Positions 1 to 7,687 of a stretch of 52,092 nt of DNA are shown piece after piece. The stretch comes from Coriobacteriaceae bacterium (GTDB taxonomy: Bacteria > Actinomycetota > Coriobacteriia > Coriobacteriales > UMGS124), in assembly GCA_019421015.1 (NCBI GenBank), contig JAHZGC010000003.1, positions 126,303 to 178,394 of the forward strand, read 5' to 3'. Numbering within the stretch: position 1 is the stretch's first letter; every line of letters begins with the position of its first letter. The notes beneath the pieces were generated by a model. It was given only the letters and a program-made list of their open reading frames with translations, ran no database searches and was not told the origin of the DNA. The position numbers and the translations under genes are program-made.

Positions 1-226
1 TCTCCATGTCGGGACGGCCGAACACGAAGCCCTGGCGCTCCGTGATGGTGTCGACCACAGGATAGTAGCAGCGCCCCACCGAGAAGGCGTCGTCGCCCTG
101 GGCCCCGTACCCCACAAGGCGCACCTCATGGCCCCGGTCGCGCAGTCCCTGGGCAAACCGCAGGGCCGTCATGGTCGTGCCGTTCTTGCAGTCGCTCAAG
201 TCGTCCATCACAAAGGTTACGACCAT
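1..226 (-). CDS. Glycosyltransferase family 4-like protein, N-terminal fragment (runs off the window)
   Basis: The reading frame starts with ATG at 226 and runs leftward off the window, so about 75 N-terminal residues are visible. The start MVVTFVMDDLSDCKNGTT, followed by an amphipathic segment (ALRFAQGLRDRGHEVRLVG), is the usual opening of a GT-B fold glycosyltransferase: a beta strand, a glycine/threonine-rich loop, then a helix whose RGHEV leads into the second strand. Enzymes of this type transfer a sugar from a nucleotide-sugar to a lipid or glycan at the cytoplasmic face of the membrane. The acceptor cannot be told from this fragment. A purine-rich stretch (GGGGTGG) about 8-10 nt upstream may be the ribosome-binding site. 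The gene lies downstream of the cold-shock gene on the same strand, separated from it by a strong terminator, so it probably has its own promoter. Confidence 0.6.
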   Translation of the reverse strand, partial: MVVTFVMDDLSDCKNGTTMTALRFAQGLRDRGHEVRLVGYGAQGDDAFSVGRCYYPVVDTITERQGFVFGRPDME

Positions 227-332
227 GGTCAAAAACCACCCCTCGCCGGCTGCCCGTCGATCAGCGTGCAAAATCGTTGCAGTCCGTGTACCCACGGGAA
301 CGCAGGCTTACGGCATGGGGTTGGAGGCGCAC

Positions 333-364
333 AAAAAAGGGAGCGACCCTTGCGGACCGCTCCC
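333..364 (-). terminator. Rho-independent terminator of the cold-shock gene
   Basis: On the minus strand an 11-bp stem (GGGAGCGGTCC with GGGTCGCTCCC, two G-T wobbles) closes a GCAA tetraloop and is followed by six T residues. It begins 30 nt after the stop codon of the cold-shock gene. This is a textbook intrinsic terminator. Confidence 0.9.
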
Positions 365-394
365 CCTCAGCATCAAATGTATGTAATGCTTAGA

Positions 395-598
395 CTAGGC
401 CTTGCGAACGTTGCTGGCCTGCAGCTTGCCGTTCTGGCCGGTCGTGATGTCGAACTCGACCTTCTGGCCCTCGTCGAGGGTCTTGAAGCCGTCCATCTGA
501 ATCTCGGAGAAGTGGACGAACAGGTCGTCGCCGTCCTCACGAGAGATGAAGCCGTAGCCCTTGTCCGGATTGAACCACTTGACAGTACCCTGAGCCAT
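395..598 (-). CDS. cspA: Cold-shock domain protein, CspA family
   Basis: A 67-residue single-domain cold-shock protein, a five-stranded OB-fold RNA/DNA chaperone. The N-terminus MAQGTVKWFNPDKGYGFI contains RNP1 (KGYGFI) and DDLFVHFSEI contains RNP2 (LFVHF), the aromatic nucleic-acid-binding patches. Length is normal for the family. The start was placed at MAQGT because AAGAAAGG lies just upstream and the longer in-frame opening has no family similarity. The leader holds a small GGTTC/GAACC hairpin (668-682). Long structured leaders are typical of csp genes, but cold induction is not shown here. The gene ends in a strong intrinsic terminator, which suggests a single-gene transcript. Confidence 0.95.
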   Translation of the reverse strand: MAQGTVKWFNPDKGYGFISREDGDDLFVHFSEIQMDGFKTLDEGQKVEFDITTGQNGKLQASNVRKA

Positions 599-759
599 GT
601 CTTGCCTTTCTTTCTTACCCCAAGGGGCAAACCGAGTGCAGGAGCGAACCCCCGCACGATAAACACGGTTCACTTCGAACCGCATGGGCACATACTACCC
701 GTCCTTGAGGCGTTTTAGCTCAAGAACGGCAAACTTTTTTTGATTTCCTCACCAATATC

Positions 760-2166
760 CTACGGAGTCTTGGGCTCGATGCCGAGCAGGGCGTTCAGCT
801 CGGCGCGGGTGTGGATGCCCATCTTCTCGTAGATATGGCGCGTATGGGCCTTGAGCGTACCCGGCGCTATGAGCAGGTTGCCCGCAATGACCTGGTTGTC
901 TTTCTGCTGGGCAAGCTCGCGCAGCACCTCGGCCTCGCGCGCGGTGAGCCCGTACATCTGCACAAGCTCCTCGCAGCGGGAGGTAATACGGTCGCTTTCG
1001 CGCGCCTCCTCGCCGAGCGACGCCCCCTGCAGCACGCGGATGCCCCAGCGCGCCGAAAGCTCGCGCTCCGAGAAGAGCAAAAAGAACAGCGCCACCAGCG
1101 CCACGCACACCAGCACCGTGGCCGCCGTGTGGGCCGCGGCCGCGTCGGGAAGCAGCCCATCCAACGCATGGGTGGCGTAATTGCCAAGCACCACACAGAT
1201 CTGCATGGTGTTCATGGCGGCGATGAGCGGCGCGATGGCCACACCGGTACGCTTGCTCATGTCGTAAAAAAGGATGCCGATGGTAAAGGTGACAAGCGTA
1301 TAGGCGATCGAGATCAGATAGGAGGACGCCACCTGCCCGAGCAGCCCCGAGGAAGGCACGAGCAAGAGGCCGAACGCCATGATCGGCAACGGCAGGCGGC
1401 ACAGGCGCGCCACGTCGATGCGCCCCGCAAAGAAGTACGTGAGCACGAACACCGCCCCCATGGCGATGGCCGTGGAAAACGACGAGTGCTGCCCCGCCCC
1501 GGCCACGAGCGCCCCCTGCCTCAGACCGTAGGCAAACGAGAAGACCCCGAGCAGCACGAGCAGCTTCCAGGGGTAGGAGAACTGCGGGTACGCGGCGTGC
1601 TGGCGGTCGGAGACGGGCAGCGTGCGGTAGCTGGACCGCAGGAGCGCCACGGCCACGCAGGGAGCGAGCGCGAGCACCGCCCCCATGCGGGGCGCGTCGG
1701 CCGAAGCGAGCAGGTAGGCCATGAGCGATGCCAAAAGGCGGCTGCCCGAGAGGTAGAGTACGATGCGCAGCAGGCTCACACCGGCAAAAACCTCGGCGTT
1801 CAACACCAAAAAGCCCGCGTAGGACGCACCGCCCACAAGCGCCCCCGCCAAAACCGCAGCCGTGGGAACCTCGACGAACGCCCCGGCCATCGAGCAGGCC
1901 GAAGACGCAAGCATTCCCGCGAGCACCGCCCCGTAGGCCCACCCCTTGGCGGAGAGGGGCACGAGGCGGCGGGCGAACACGGCGATGAGCAGGCTCACCC
2001 CCGAAAACGCCCAGTCAAAGACGTCGTGGGGCAACCCGAGCGCCCCCGAGGCGACCGCAGGCTCCACAAACACGAACGAGAGCCACACGCGAGCGAACGC
2101 GATGCCGAAGAAGGCAAGCGATGCGGGTCCCCAGGGCATGGTGGCGTGCTGCGTCGGTAGCTTCAT
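760..2166 (-). CDS. LuxR-family transcriptional regulator with polytopic membrane N-terminus
   Basis: 468 residues from the ATG at 2166; an ATG at 2175 (MVPMKL) is equally possible because neither has a clear ribosome-binding site. Residues about 10-390 are a run of hydrophobic segments (roughly 10-12 helices) with short Arg/Lys loops, like an MFS-type membrane domain. Residues about 405-462 are a LuxR/GerE helix-turn-helix (LTAREAEVLRELAQQ, then IAPGTLKAHTRHIYEKMGI). This architecture, a membrane sensor fused to a LuxR effector, is common in Coriobacteriia, where such genes sit beside flavin reductases and are presumed to control them. Here it lies just downstream of the Tat flavoprotein at 2455-4083 on the same strand. 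The ligand is unknown. An in-frame extension to 2271 exists but is Pro/His/Arg-rich and looks non-coding. Confidence 0.85.
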   Translation of the reverse strand: MKLPTQHATMPWGPASLAFFGIAFARVWLSFVFVEPAVASGALGLPHDVFDWAFSGVSLLIAVFARRLVPLSAKGWAYGAVLAGMLASSACSMAGAFVEVPTAAVLAGALVGGASYAGFLVLNAEVFAGVSLLRIVLYLSGSRLLASLMAYLLASADAPRMGAVLALAPCVAVALLRSSYRTLPVSDRQHAAYPQFSYPWKLLVLLGVFSFAYGLRQGALVAGAGQHSSFSTAIAMGAVFVLTYFFAGRIDVARLCRLPLPIMAFGLLLVPSSGLLGQVASSYLISIAYTLVTFTIGILFYDMSKRTGVAIAPLIAAMNTMQICVVLGNYATHALDGLLPDAAAAHTAATVLVCVALVALFFLLFSERELSARWGIRVLQGASLGEEARESDRITSRCEELVQMYGLTAREAEVLRELAQQKDNQVIAGNLLIAPGTLKAHTRHIYEKMGIHTRAELNALLGIEPKTP

Positions 2167-2454
2167 GGGCACCATTGTAGCGCATGGGGATGGGGGGCGG
2201 TGGGCGGCTGGCGAGTCAGGGGTGCGGGCGGCAGGGTGACGATGGCGCATCGGGGCGAGCGAGGCAAACAAATGGTCGTGGTGTCCGCGATCCCTGGGAA
2301 TCCTGATTTCTCAAGTTTTTTGCCACATGTCCCAGCGCCGGCCGCCACGACGCGTGCCCGGCTCCCTACAAAGGAGCCGGGTATCTCGGTTCAGTCCGCC
2401 CTGCGCTCGTCGACGTCGGTCCGCCCTATAACCGCCGACGCCGGTCCTTCTCCC

Positions 2455-4083
2455 TTACAGCCCCGCCACGTAGCGGCCGCAGACGTAGCCGCTCGTGATG
2501 GCGCGGCCGATGGAGAGGCCCTCGATGTTCATGGGGTAGTCCACGCCGCCGAAGAACTGGCCGCTCGCGTTGCCGGCGGCAAAGAGGCCGCGGATGGGCT
2601 GCATCTCGCCGTTGAGGCACTGGTGGTTGCCGTCGCACACGAGGCCCGAGAGGATGGCCGACTTGCGGTGGCTGCCGCGCACGCAGGCGTAGTAGGGAGC
2701 GGAGTCGGCGGGCACCATGTACATGGCATCCTTGCCGAAGTCGTCGTCGGCACCCTTGGCACACAGCTCGTTGTAACGGTTCACCGTAGCCACGAAGGTG
2801 TCGGTGTCGATGGGGTCGACGCCCCACTCGTTCTCCTCCATGTAGGCGTTGATGGCAGCGCAGAGGTCCTCGAGGGTGTCGGCCTTGAGCCAGCCCTCCG
2901 GGTCGACGTCGCGGTAGGCGTTGTGGGTCGAGATCTCGTAGGGGTTGGCGGCCTTCCACTCCTCCACGTAGTCCTGCCAGTTGTTGGGCACGATCGAGAA
3001 CATCTTGGAGGCGATGGGGTTCGTAAAGCCCATCTCGGCGATCTGCACGCGCTGGTAGTTGTTGAGGTAGCCCATGCGGCCACCGCAGTTCTCGTCCATG
3101 AAGCGCTCGCCCTTGTTGTTCACAAAGAGGAACGGCATCTCGAGGCGGGTGGGGGCGGGCTCGCCGTGAATCATCTTGGTGTGGGTGGGAGGTGTCATGA
3201 TGGCACCGGCCCACATGCCCATGGCGTAGCCGCTGCCGTCGCGGAACAGCACGCCGGGCTCAAAGCCCATGGTGTCGGGGCAGTAATAGTTGGCCATCTC
3301 GGTGTTGCCGGTGTAGTCGCCGGTGCACAGGATAACGCCCTTCTTGGCGGCAAAGTACAGGTACTCGCCGTCGGCGTTCTGGGCCACCACGCCGTCGACG
3401 CCGCCGTCCTCGCCGTTCACCAGCTGCACAGCGGGGGTGTCGTAGTAGAAGTCGGCACCGGATGCGGCCTCCTGCTCGGCGATGAACTGGGCACCGGCGT
3501 TGTGCCCCTCGGTGTGGAAGTAGGTGTTGGCGTGGAAGAACATCTCGTAGCCGTTGTAGGTGAAGGAGTAGTCGTAGGCCTTGGACTCGATACCGTCCTT
3601 GGCGGTGGCGTCGGCCCACCAGGCCAGGGCCTCCTGGGAGTTGCGGGCCCAGGCCTCCACGAGCGGGCGGCTCGAGCGGAAGTCGCTCTTCCAGTTGATG
3701 AAGGAGATGGCGGCCTGGATGGCGGCCTCGGAGTTCTTCTCGAGGTCCATGGCCGCGGCCATGTTGCCGGTTGTGAAGGGGGTGCTGGTATTCTGCAGGC
3801 AGGCAACTGTGGCACCGGCCTCAAGGGCGCTGTGCACGGCCGAGAGGCCCGACTCGCCAGCTCCCACGACCACCACGTCGTACTCGTACTCGGCGGCAAA
3901 GTCGGTGATGGGCTCGGGCTTGATCAGGAAGCTGGGAACAAGCGGGTTGCCTTCGGCTTCCTCGGCGGCCACGGCGTGGGTCAGCGGCATGCCCGACAGG
4001 GCGAGGCCGGCAGCGGCGGCCGCACCGGTGGTCTTGAGGAGGTCGCGGCGGGAGACGTTGGCGTTCATGGAGTTCGTGGTCAT
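2455..4083 (-). CDS. Tat-exported FAD-dependent reductase, fumarate reductase flavoprotein family
   Basis: 542 residues starting at MTTNSMNANVSRRDLL, chosen because AAGGGG lies 8 nt upstream. A twin-arginine signal (SRRDLLKTTG followed by an Ala-rich hydrophobic core ending MPLTHAVA) predicts export of the folded, cofactor-loaded protein. Residues about 60-95 (YDVVVVGAGESGLSAVHSA) are the FAD dinucleotide-binding fold, and the C-terminal block LFAAGNASGQFFGGVDYPMN closes the FAD site as in fumarate and urocanate reductases. There is no FMN-binding or cytochrome domain, so electrons must come from a separate partner. The electron acceptor is unknown; family members reduce enoates, urocanate or other organics. 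The membrane LuxR regulator immediately downstream is the likely controller. Confidence 0.85.
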   Translation of the reverse strand: MTTNSMNANVSRRDLLKTTGAAAAAGLALSGMPLTHAVAAEEAEGNPLVPSFLIKPEPITDFAAEYEYDVVVVGAGESGLSAVHSALEAGATVACLQNTSTPFTTGNMAAAMDLEKNSEAAIQAAISFINWKSDFRSSRPLVEAWARNSQEALAWWADATAKDGIESKAYDYSFTYNGYEMFFHANTYFHTEGHNAGAQFIAEQEAASGADFYYDTPAVQLVNGEDGGVDGVVAQNADGEYLYFAAKKGVILCTGDYTGNTEMANYYCPDTMGFEPGVLFRDGSGYAMGMWAGAIMTPPTHTKMIHGEPAPTRLEMPFLFVNNKGERFMDENCGGRMGYLNNYQRVQIAEMGFTNPIASKMFSIVPNNWQDYVEEWKAANPYEISTHNAYRDVDPEGWLKADTLEDLCAAINAYMEENEWGVDPIDTDTFVATVNRYNELCAKGADDDFGKDAMYMVPADSAPYYACVRGSHRKSAILSGLVCDGNHQCLNGEMQPIRGLFAAGNASGQFFGGVDYPMNIEGLSIGRAITSGYVCGRYVAGL

Positions 4084-4568
4084 GGCTAATCCCCTTCTGT
4101 GTTCTCTCGCGCCGCCCTGCCCGTAACGCAACCAGGGCAAGCCGGCGCAGCTCAACGTGTGCAGCCCCCACTATGGTCACCAAGATGCGGTGTAGCATCT
4201 CCCAGGCGGTTTAAGTTTTTAAACTGGCGATAAACTTTAGGATCTAGCAGGGGTTTCTCCGCCAATCCCCGGTAGGGGGAGCTTGACCCGTAAACCAGGG
4301 GCAACCCGTTGACCGTTTGTTGACGGAACGTCAAACCGTACCCGTCGTCCCCGCAGGCGCACATCCCCCACGACAAACGCCCCTCCCCCTCCCGAGCAAT
4401 GGGCACCGGGCGGCCCCAAACGCGGCCTTTGGATGCAACATTAATCGCGTAGTTCGCGGAATGCTTTTGACCTGCGGCGCGCAACGGGGGCGGCCAGGGG
4501 TATCATGATTTGCATGGTGGCGCCCACGCGGCGCCGAGCCCAAGCAACGCGAGAGCGGGAGCGTGAGT
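4084..4568. other. 485-bp intergenic region between divergent transcription units
   Basis: This region separates the leftward flavoprotein gene from the rightward coiled-coil cassette. No credible gene is visible in it. It holds a palindrome GTTTAA-N4-TTAAAC at 4209-4224, one copy of the recurring GGGGTTTCTCCGCC motif at 4250-4263, and a cluster of TTGAC units at 4283-4336 described separately. It is less GC-rich than its neighbours between about 4200 and 4340, as expected for promoters. Confidence 0.6.
4283..4336. promoter_or_regulatory. Candidate operator: TTGAC cluster with perfect palindrome
   Basis: TTGACC occurs at 4283-4288 and 4309-4314. A perfect inverted repeat TTGACG-GAA-CGTCAA follows at 4320-4334, inside a larger GTTTG...AAAC frame. 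Such clustering is typical of a dimeric regulator binding site. It lies between the leftward Tat flavoprotein and the rightward coiled-coil cassette, so either could be the target. The regulator is unknown; the LuxR protein at 760-2166 is one candidate. Confidence 0.45.
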
Positions 4569-5957
4569 ATGGATCGACGCGAAACACCGGAAGCGACCGC
4601 CGTCATCCCGACCGACCGGCTGTCCGAGGCCGCCGCTGTGGCGACCGGCCCCGCAGTGGGCAAGGCCTTGGAGAAAATCGCCCTTCGCGACCTCAGGGAA
4701 CGCATGCGCGCCACCTACCGGCAGGAGAACGCCGAGGACGAGGCCCGCATCGACGCCTTGCGCCATGAGCGTAACGTGGAGGTCGAGGCGCTCGACCAAA
4801 AGGCCTGGGATGTGAACCGCACCTACCAGATGGACCAGGCGGAGCAGCGCGTCCCCTGGATCGACGCTCGCGAGCGGACCGTCGAGGCCAAACGCGCCGC
4901 CCGGCTCGCGCTGGCCGCATCCCGCGAGGCCGAGAACCCCGCCGACCGCGCCGCCATCGAGGGGCTGCGGGTTGCCCACCGCGCCGCCCAGGAGGGGTTC
5001 GATGAGGAGCGCCGCGTTCTGGACCTGAGCCGCGAGTCTGCCCTCGGGGCCTTGCGCGACCGCTGGAACGACGCCCGCGGCCGCTCCATCGACGCCAAGC
5101 GGGCATTGGAGCAGGAGCTCAAAGACGTGCCGCGCGCCGACAAGGAACGAGCCGCCCGCGTGGACGCCGGGGTGCGCGACCTCCGGGACCTGAGCGACGC
5201 CTCGGCGGTCTGCTGGCAAGAGGTGCGCCGTGCGAGCATCGCCCATGCCAAAGCCGCGGCCCAGCTGCGGTCTGCGCCCCACGACAACACCCTGCGTGCC
5301 CAGGTGGACTCGCTGGCCGCGGCCGTGGGGCAGCTCGAGAAGGAGGCCCGCGCGGCCGACGCCGCCTTTGCCGAGGCCCTCGTGTCGCCCGCCCTGGGCA
5401 CCGAGTACGCCGACGTCCACACCGAGGCCCGCCTGCGGGCGGAGCTGCTCGACGCCCGCGACGAGGAGGCGCTTGAAAAGCGCCGCTCCCAGCGCGCCGT
5501 GCGCAACCATCGCGCCAAGCACCGCGACGCCGAGCACGCGGCCTCCGAGGACCTGCGCCACCGCCGCAACGCCGAGGCCGAGGCCTACGGCGACGCCGTG
5601 AACGCCGTCTACACCGCGCGCGGCCACCGCGAGGCCCAGATCCGCCTCGAAAGGATCGACCGCCGCTACGAGGAGCACTTGGCCAACGCCCAGGCCAAGG
5701 CCGACAACCGCGCCTACCGCGAGCGCGAGGGGGCAACCCGCCGCGCCGCGCTCGAAGACCTGCGTCAGAAAAAGGTCGCTGCCAAGGAGCGCTTCTCGTC
5801 CGCCGTGGAGTCCATCAACCGAACCCGCGGGATAGAACGCGCCGAAGACCGCGCCCAGGCCCGCACGGCCGCCCAGCAGGCCCTCGCGGCGTTCGCGCCC
5901 CAAACCGCCGCCGCACCCGCCGCGGCCTCCCCCACCACCGAGACCGTTGGAGCGTAA
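4569..5957 (+). CDS. Arg/Ala/Glu-rich coiled-coil protein A of unknown function
   Basis: 462 residues from the ATG at 4569, preceded by GGGAG with 7-nt spacing; the GTG at 4563 is too close to that site. The protein is almost wholly charged and alanine-rich, with long predicted coiled-coil helices, one cysteine (residue 215), no signal peptide and no membrane segment, so it is probably cytoplasmic. A motif of about 30 residues of the form LR-x-(R/K)(R/K)-N-x-E-x-E ending in R(G)xxRAExR recurs near residues 64-94, 329-357 and 398-429. It is a paralog of the next gene, sharing the blocks RVPWIDA, AENPADRAAIE, RVAHRAAQ, NDARGR, DLRHRRNAEAE, AVNAVY and INRTRG in the same order. I do not recognise the family. 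The next start lies 3 nt after its stop codon, so the two are co-translated. Confidence 0.8.
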   Translation: MDRRETPEATAVIPTDRLSEAAAVATGPAVGKALEKIALRDLRERMRATYRQENAEDEARIDALRHERNVEVEALDQKAWDVNRTYQMDQAEQRVPWIDARERTVEAKRAARLALAASREAENPADRAAIEGLRVAHRAAQEGFDEERRVLDLSRESALGALRDRWNDARGRSIDAKRALEQELKDVPRADKERAARVDAGVRDLRDLSDASAVCWQEVRRASIAHAKAAAQLRSAPHDNTLRAQVDSLAAAVGQLEKEARAADAAFAEALVSPALGTEYADVHTEARLRAELLDARDEEALEKRRSQRAVRNHRAKHRDAEHAASEDLRHRRNAEAEAYGDAVNAVYTARGHREAQIRLERIDRRYEEHLANAQAKADNRAYREREGATRRAALEDLRQKKVAAKERFSSAVESINRTRGIERAEDRAQARTAAQQALAAFAPQTAAAPAAASPTTETVGA

Positions 5958-5960
5958 GGC

Positions 5961-7358
5961 ATGGAAACCATCGAAGATCCCAAGACCGTCCTCGAAACCG
6001 AGGCCCCCGGAGCTGCGACCGAGGCAGAGGCCGCCCCATCCCGTACGCTCGGACCGTCCGCGCGCCGCTCGCTTGAGCGGGCTGCCGTGCGCGACCTCAA
6101 GGCGCGCAAGCGCTCCGACTACCGGCAGCAGAACCAGGCTGACACCGCGCGCATCGACCAGCTGCGCCGTCAACGCAACGAGCAGGTCGAGCGCATCGAC
6201 CGCCAGATCCACGAACTGAGGGCGGCCTACGGGGTGTCCGCGAGCGAGCATCGGGTTCCTTGGATCGACGCCCTCGACGAGGCCGCGGTCGCCAGGCGTG
6301 CCGCCCGCCGGGCGCTGACGGAGACCCGCAGGGCCGAGAACCCCGCCGACCGCGCCGCCATCGAGGCGCTGCGGGTGGCCCACCGCGCCGCCCAGGACGG
6401 GTTTGCCGAGGAGCAGCATGAGCTCACGCTCGCCCACGAGCTGGCCTTGAGCGATCTGCGCGAGGACCTGAACGACGCCCGCGGTCGCAAGGGCGAGGCC
6501 AAGCGTGCCATGAGGGCGGACCTCAGGGAGATGCGCCGGGTCAACGCCGCCGAAAAAGACGCCCGCACCGCCGCCGAGACCCACGCGCGCCAGGAGCGTA
6601 CCGCCGCCTCCGAAGCCCGTTGGGAAGCGGCCCGCAAAGCAAACCTCGACTACGCGGTCTCGGTCGTGGAGCTGCGCGACGCCGAGCGTGCCAAGGAGCC
6701 CCGCGCCCGCATCGAGGAGCTGCGCACCAAGAAAGACCTCATGCGCGCCCGGGCCGAAGAGCTCGAGACCGTCGCCCGCACCACCGACCTCGCCGTCTCC
6801 GACACACTGTTCGAGCAGCAGTGGGCCTCGGCGGCCGAAGCCGCGTTTGCCAAGGCCCAGGCCAAAGACCCCTGGCTGGGCGGCAAGCACGACGCCGTGG
6901 TGGAGAAGCGCAAGGCCCGCGAGGCCATTCGCGCCTACAAGGCCCAGACCCGCGCGGCAAAGGAGGCTGCCGAGGGCGACCTGCGCCACCGCCGCAACGC
7001 CGAGGCCGAGTCCTACGCCGAGGCCGTGAACGCCGTCTATGCGACCCGCGGCCAGCGCGAGGCCGAGCTCAAGGGGGACTACCTGGGCAAGCAAGACGAC
7101 GCCCGGAAGATCCGCAAGCAAGCCAAGGCCGCCGCGCGCGCCTATGCCCGCGAGGCCAAGGGGGCTTACCACGAAGCCCTCGAAGCCCTGCGCAAGGAGA
7201 AGGTGCGCGTGGAGGAGGAGTTCGCCCAAGCGGTCAACGAGATCAACCGTACCCGCGGTATGGAGCGTGCCGAGGAACGGGCCCAGGTCCGCGACATTGC
7301 CGACGAGATCCTCGACACCTACGAGAAGGCGGAGCGCCCGGGCACGCCGAGGGTATAA
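5961..7358 (+). CDS. Arg/Ala/Glu-rich coiled-coil protein B, paralog of the preceding gene
   Basis: 465 residues, beginning 3 nt after the stop of protein A with its ribosome-binding site (GGAG at 5949-5952) inside the end of that gene. Sequence blocks shared with protein A run along the whole length (HRVPWIDA, RRAENPADRAAIEALRVAHRA, NDARGR, DLRHRRNAEAE, EAVNAVY, INRTRGMERAEERAQ), so this is a tandem duplication rather than convergent composition. It is alpha-helical and highly charged, lacks cysteine, and has no export or membrane signal. Its middle (residues about 200-290) is the part most diverged from A. It probably forms homo- or hetero-oligomeric coiled coils with protein A. The function is unknown. 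The neighbour 33 nt downstream is a ubiquitin-fold protein. Confidence 0.8.
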   Translation: METIEDPKTVLETEAPGAATEAEAAPSRTLGPSARRSLERAAVRDLKARKRSDYRQQNQADTARIDQLRRQRNEQVERIDRQIHELRAAYGVSASEHRVPWIDALDEAAVARRAARRALTETRRAENPADRAAIEALRVAHRAAQDGFAEEQHELTLAHELALSDLREDLNDARGRKGEAKRAMRADLREMRRVNAAEKDARTAAETHARQERTAASEARWEAARKANLDYAVSVVELRDAERAKEPRARIEELRTKKDLMRARAEELETVARTTDLAVSDTLFEQQWASAAEAAFAKAQAKDPWLGGKHDAVVEKRKAREAIRAYKAQTRAAKEAAEGDLRHRRNAEAESYAEAVNAVYATRGQREAELKGDYLGKQDDARKIRKQAKAAARAYAREAKGAYHEALEALRKEKVRVEEEFAQAVNEINRTRGMERAEERAQVRDIADEILDTYEKAERPGTPRV

Positions 7359-7391
7359 GGGGTCAAAACCTTCGCGTGAAAGGCGGACCCC

Positions 7392-7595
7392 ATGATTGTC
7401 GTCAACGATCGTCCCCGTCCCTACCAGGACGGCCTTACCGTGCGCACCCTGCTGCTCGACCTGGGCTTTAACCCAGAGGCCGTGGTGGTCGTACTCAACG
7501 GCAAGGCCGCCCGTCACAACGCCTTTGGCTCGACGGCCGTCCGCGACGGCGACGTGCTGGAGGTCGAAGAGATCGAAGGGGGTCGGGAGGGATAG
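7392..7595 (+). CDS. ThiS/MoaD-like beta-grasp (ubiquitin-fold) small protein
   Basis: 67 residues with AAAGGCGG upstream. The order MIVVNDRP, LTVRTLLLDLGFNPEAVVVV, LNGK and DGDVLEVEEIEGG matches sulfur-carrier proteins of the ThiS/MoaD family: strand, strand, helix starting at LTV, strand with LNG, and final strand after RDGD. In ThiS the chain ends at a Gly-Gly that is adenylated and thiocarboxylated by a ThiF/MoeB-type E1. Here the Gly-Gly is followed by Arg-Glu-Gly, so the C-terminus would need trimming or is not used in that way. No thiG, thiF, moeB or JAMM protease gene is in the window. It is the third gene of a cassette with the two coiled-coil paralogs and ends in a perfect hairpin. 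Confidence 0.75.
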   Translation: MIVVNDRPRPYQDGLTVRTLLLDLGFNPEAVVVVLNGKAARHNAFGSTAVRDGDVLEVEEIEGGREG

Positions 7596-7626
7596 GCAGC
7601 CGGCACCTCTCAGATTGCCGGCTGCC
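7595..7626 (+). terminator. Terminator-like hairpin after the coiled-coil/ubiquitin-fold cassette
   Basis: A perfect 10-bp stem (GGCAGCCGGC with GCCGGCTGCC, 12-nt loop) starts on the last base of the stop codon. It has no T-run, so termination may be weak. It stands between this cassette and the convergent folD gene. Confidence 0.6.
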
Positions 7627-7687
7627 TGGCGGATCGTTCAGGCGCGGGTACGAATTGCCGACCCCGTCCGTTCCTGGCCCTTCTCCC

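Noticed and set aside
4503..7517. A 1004-codon open frame antisense to the coiled-coil cassette
   Set aside because: It has no starts with ribosome-binding sites, no domains, and Gly/Leu/Val-rich shadow composition. The plus-strand genes have correct spacing, ribosome-binding sites and paralogous conserved blocks.
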